In this document: piece after piece, positions 4,431-6,493 of the stretch
How the letters are laid out: each line of letters begins with the position of its first letter
Position numbering within the stretch: position 1 is the stretch's first letter
NCBI GenBank assembly: GCA_007136145.1
Contig: SLHN01000235.1
Coordinates: forward strand, 1 to 6,493
From: Thioalkalivibrio sp.
GTDB taxonomy: Bacteria; Pseudomonadota; Gammaproteobacteria; Ectothiorhodospirales; Ectothiorhodospiraceae
Direction: 5' to 3'
Length of the DNA stretch: 6,493 nt
Position numbers and translations under genes: made by a program
Notes under the pieces: generated by a model
What the model was told of the DNA's origin: nothing
Database searches by the model: none
Seen by the model: only the letters and a program-made list of their open reading frames with translations

Positions 4431-6493
4431 ATGATCCGTCGTAGCCTTCGGGTAACGCTGGCATTGCTGGCGCCCATATTGTTCCTGCTGGCGCTGGGAT
4501 TGCTGACATTGCGGGTGTTCCTGCCGCAATGGGACGGTCTCGCGGCATTGGTCGAGCATCGGGTCGAGGCCTTGATCGATCGCGAAGTCGAACTGGGCTC
4601 GCTTCGCGTCGGTTGGTCGGGCTGGACGCCGGAGTTGGTTGCCAGCGAGGTGCGGATCGCGGTGCCTGACGGCAACCCGCTGGTCGCCCGTGAGCTGGGA
4701 GTCAGCCTGGCACCGCTGCGCAGTCTGCGTGCTGGCGCCCCAGTTCTGGGCCAGGCGCGTCTGACCGGCATCGACCTTCGTATCGAACGCGACGAAGCGG
4801 GTATCTGGGATGTCCATGGGTGGCGCTTCGGCGGCACCGGTTCCTTGGCGATCGACTGGAGCCGCCACTTTTCGGGCATGGAACGGCTGCAGATCGAAAA
4901 TGCCAGTCTGGAATGGATGGACGCTGTCACCGGTATTCAGACCGGTCTCCACGTGGCTGTGCTGATGCTGCGCTCCGATCGTTCGGGGCTGCGCCTGATG
5001 GGCGAGGGTGACTTTGTTCCCGAGGCCGGCGGTGCTGTAAAGGTCGGTATCAAGGTACCGCCAACGGGTCCCGACCGTATCGAGTTCTTTCTTGATGCGC
5101 AGGACCTGCAGCTCCCCTACTGGAGCGGGCTCGGAGGACATGACTGGGGCAGTGTCTTTGGAACTTCGGCAGTGCGGGTATGGGCTACTTTGGACAACGG
5201 CCGGGTCCGGTCTCTCGAGGGCGAGCATGACAGCCGCCTGCTCGCAATAAGGGATGGCCGCTGGCAAGGGCATGCCGTGGGCCACCGTTTTCAGTGGCGC
5301 CGAGAGTCCACCGAGGTTGTGTCGCAGTGGGTCGCGACCACGCCCGGAGCTGGGGATGCGCGTCTCGAGTACCGGCTGCCTGACCATGACGAAGGCTTGG
5401 GCCGGGTCGTGATCGGCGCGGCCGCGGTTGACCTGCAGTTGTATGCGTGGCCCCTGGCGGGGCTTCGGTTTTCCGGGATCCCCGATCTCGGGCTCCTGAA
5501 GGCCGCCGATCCCTCCGGCCGTCTCGATCGGGTGTACCTGGAGCTGGTGCGGCCAGGCACTGACTGGCGCGTTAAGGTAGCGGACGCCGAGGTTCGCAGC
5601 CTCAAGGTTCGCCCCACGGGGCAGGTCCCGGGTGTGGTCGGTCTGGATGCCATCCTGCATTGGGACGCCGATCAGGGAGCAGTGGTGCTTGACGGCCGCG
5701 ACCTCGTTCTGGAGATGCCCGCGCTGTTTTCCCATGAGCTATGGCTGAACCGACTGCAGGCGCGGCTGGCGGCACAGCGGGACGAATCGGGTTGGAGCCT
5801 GACGGTGCGGGACATGTTCGCGACGAACGAGGACGCCACGTTGGAAGGACGGGGGCGTATCGATCTGGGCTCGGCCCCGCATCTGGATCTTGCCCTGCGT
5901 TTTCTGCGCGCCGAGGGTAGTCAGGTAGCCCACTATCTGCCGGTACACAGGCTTCCGGCGAAGACCTACCGTTGGCTGGTGGAAAGCATACGCGAAGGCA
6001 AAGTGACCGACGGAGGCATGGTTTTTCATGGCAATCCGTTCGAATTCCCCTTTGTCGAGAACCAGGGCGTGTTCGACGTCTGGGCAGTCGTGGAGGATGG
6101 GCGGCTTGATTACCAACGGGGTTGGCCCGAGGCGACAGAACTGTCGGGGACGTTGTTGTTTCATAACGCCGGGTTCCGCGTCGAACAGGGTGCGGGGCGT
6201 ATTCTGGATTCCACGGTCAGTGATACCACGGTCATGGTCGGGAACATGTTGAAGGAGCCGGAACTGGAGATCCGTGGGCAGGCGCAGGGCCCGGTTCGGG
6301 ACCTTCCAGCATATCTGTTTCAGGCCGGCATCACGGGGGGGTTCGGTCCTTACCTGGCTGGAGTGCGGCCCGTGGGGCGCAGTACCCTGGACCTGAACCT
6401 GTTGATTCCGTTGCACGGCAAGGGCCCTTCGGAGACACGCGCGGGAGGTCGATTGCGGCTCGACGGCGCGGCGACCCACCAGTCGTCCACGAA
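4431..6493 (+). CDS. yhdP: YhdP-like AsmA-family envelope protein, N-terminal 687 residues (3' end outside window)
   Basis: The frame is open from ATG 4431 to the right edge without a stop, giving 687 residues; E. coli YhdP has about 1266, so roughly half is present. In E. coli, YhdP with TamB and YdbH supports phospholipid transport from inner to outer membrane, anchored in the inner membrane and spanning the periplasm as a long beta-rich groove. Here residues 1-7 are basic and about 8-31 form one uncleaved hydrophobic anchor. Beyond that come 'HRVEALIDREVELGSLRVGWSGWTPEL' and 'LTGIDLRIERDE', the AsmA-like start of the family. Later come 'YLP' at 502-504 and 'GNPFEFPF' at 534-541, matching the E. 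coli segment where YFP precedes GGNPQLFPY. Beta-strand-like alternation dominates throughout. The gene lies directly after rng, as in E. coli. GGAGGG ten bases upstream supports the start. Identity is confident by family and context; the end is not visible. Confidence 0.93.
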   Translation, partial: MIRRSLRVTLALLAPILFLLALGLLTLRVFLPQWDGLAALVEHRVEALIDREVELGSLRVGWSGWTPELVASEVRIAVPDGNPLVARELGVSLAPLRSLRAGAPVLGQARLTGIDLRIERDEAGIWDVHGWRFGGTGSLAIDWSRHFSGMERLQIENASLEWMDAVTGIQTGLHVAVLMLRSDRSGLRLMGEGDFVPEAGGAVKVGIKVPPTGPDRIEFFLDAQDLQLPYWSGLGGHDWGSVFGTSAVRVWATLDNGRVRSLEGEHDSRLLAIRDGRWQGHAVGHRFQWRRESTEVVSQWVATTPGAGDARLEYRLPDHDEGLGRVVIGAAAVDLQLYAWPLAGLRFSGIPDLGLLKAADPSGRLDRVYLELVRPGTDWRVKVADAEVRSLKVRPTGQVPGVVGLDAILHWDADQGAVVLDGRDLVLEMPALFSHELWLNRLQARLAAQRDESGWSLTVRDMFATNEDATLEGRGRIDLGSAPHLDLALRFLRAEGSQVAHYLPVHRLPAKTYRWLVESIREGKVTDGGMVFHGNPFEFPFVENQGVFDVWAVVEDGRLDYQRGWPEATELSGTLLFHNAGFRVEQGAGRILDSTVSDTTVMVGNMLKEPELEIRGQAQGPVRDLPAYLFQAGITGGFGPYLAGVRPVGRSTLDLNLLIPLHGKGPSETRAGGRLRLDGAATHQSST

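Noticed and set aside
4371..5735. Long - strand open frames opposite yhdP (also 5739-6479)
   Set aside because: They are mirror frames of the YhdP coding strand, with low-complexity Gln/His/Arg/Pro-rich translations and no plausible ribosome sites.

Overview
The window reads as compact chromosomal DNA from a GC-rich gammaproteobacterium. Evidence is strong G/C preference at third codon positions, tightly packed co-directional genes, and the pair RNase G gene (rng/cafA) followed by yhdP, an adjacency known from E. coli and other gammaproteobacteria. A finer placement, for example a Chromatiales-type sulfur bacterium, would be a guess. All six supported genes are on the + strand. I see no mobile element, CRISPR array, tRNA or rRNA, and no gene-free stretch over 300 bases.

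Layout. (1) Bases 1-464: 3' half of a LysR-type transcriptional regulator, cut by the window edge. (2) 464-1207: a class I glutamine-amidotransferase-fold protein whose nucleophilic Cys and catalytic His are both replaced, so probably a pseudoenzyme. (3) 1209-1613: a small uncharacterised protein with a basic N-terminus, a helical segment, a proline-rich linker and a helical C-terminal domain. (4) 1610-2743: a PerM/AI-2E-family multi-pass membrane protein. These four genes are joined by a 1-base overlap, a 1-base gap and a 4-base overlap, so they look like one translationally coupled operon. (5) After an 85-base leader containing a perfect 9-base inverted repeat comes RNase G (2829-4313). (6) After 117 bases comes the first 687 codons of a YhdP-like AsmA-family envelope protein, open to the right edge.

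Functional reading. The right half is housekeeping: RNase G matures rRNA and decays mRNA, and YhdP acts in transport of phospholipid toward the outer membrane. The left half is the less ordinary part. A LysR regulator sits first in a co-directional cassette with an apparently dead amidotransferase, an unknown small protein and a transporter-like membrane protein. A plausible but untested idea is that the amidotransferase-like protein is a ligand sensor or regulatory partner. I did not find convincing evidence of a wholly new system; the catalytic degeneration of gene 2 and its coupled neighbourhood are the best leads.
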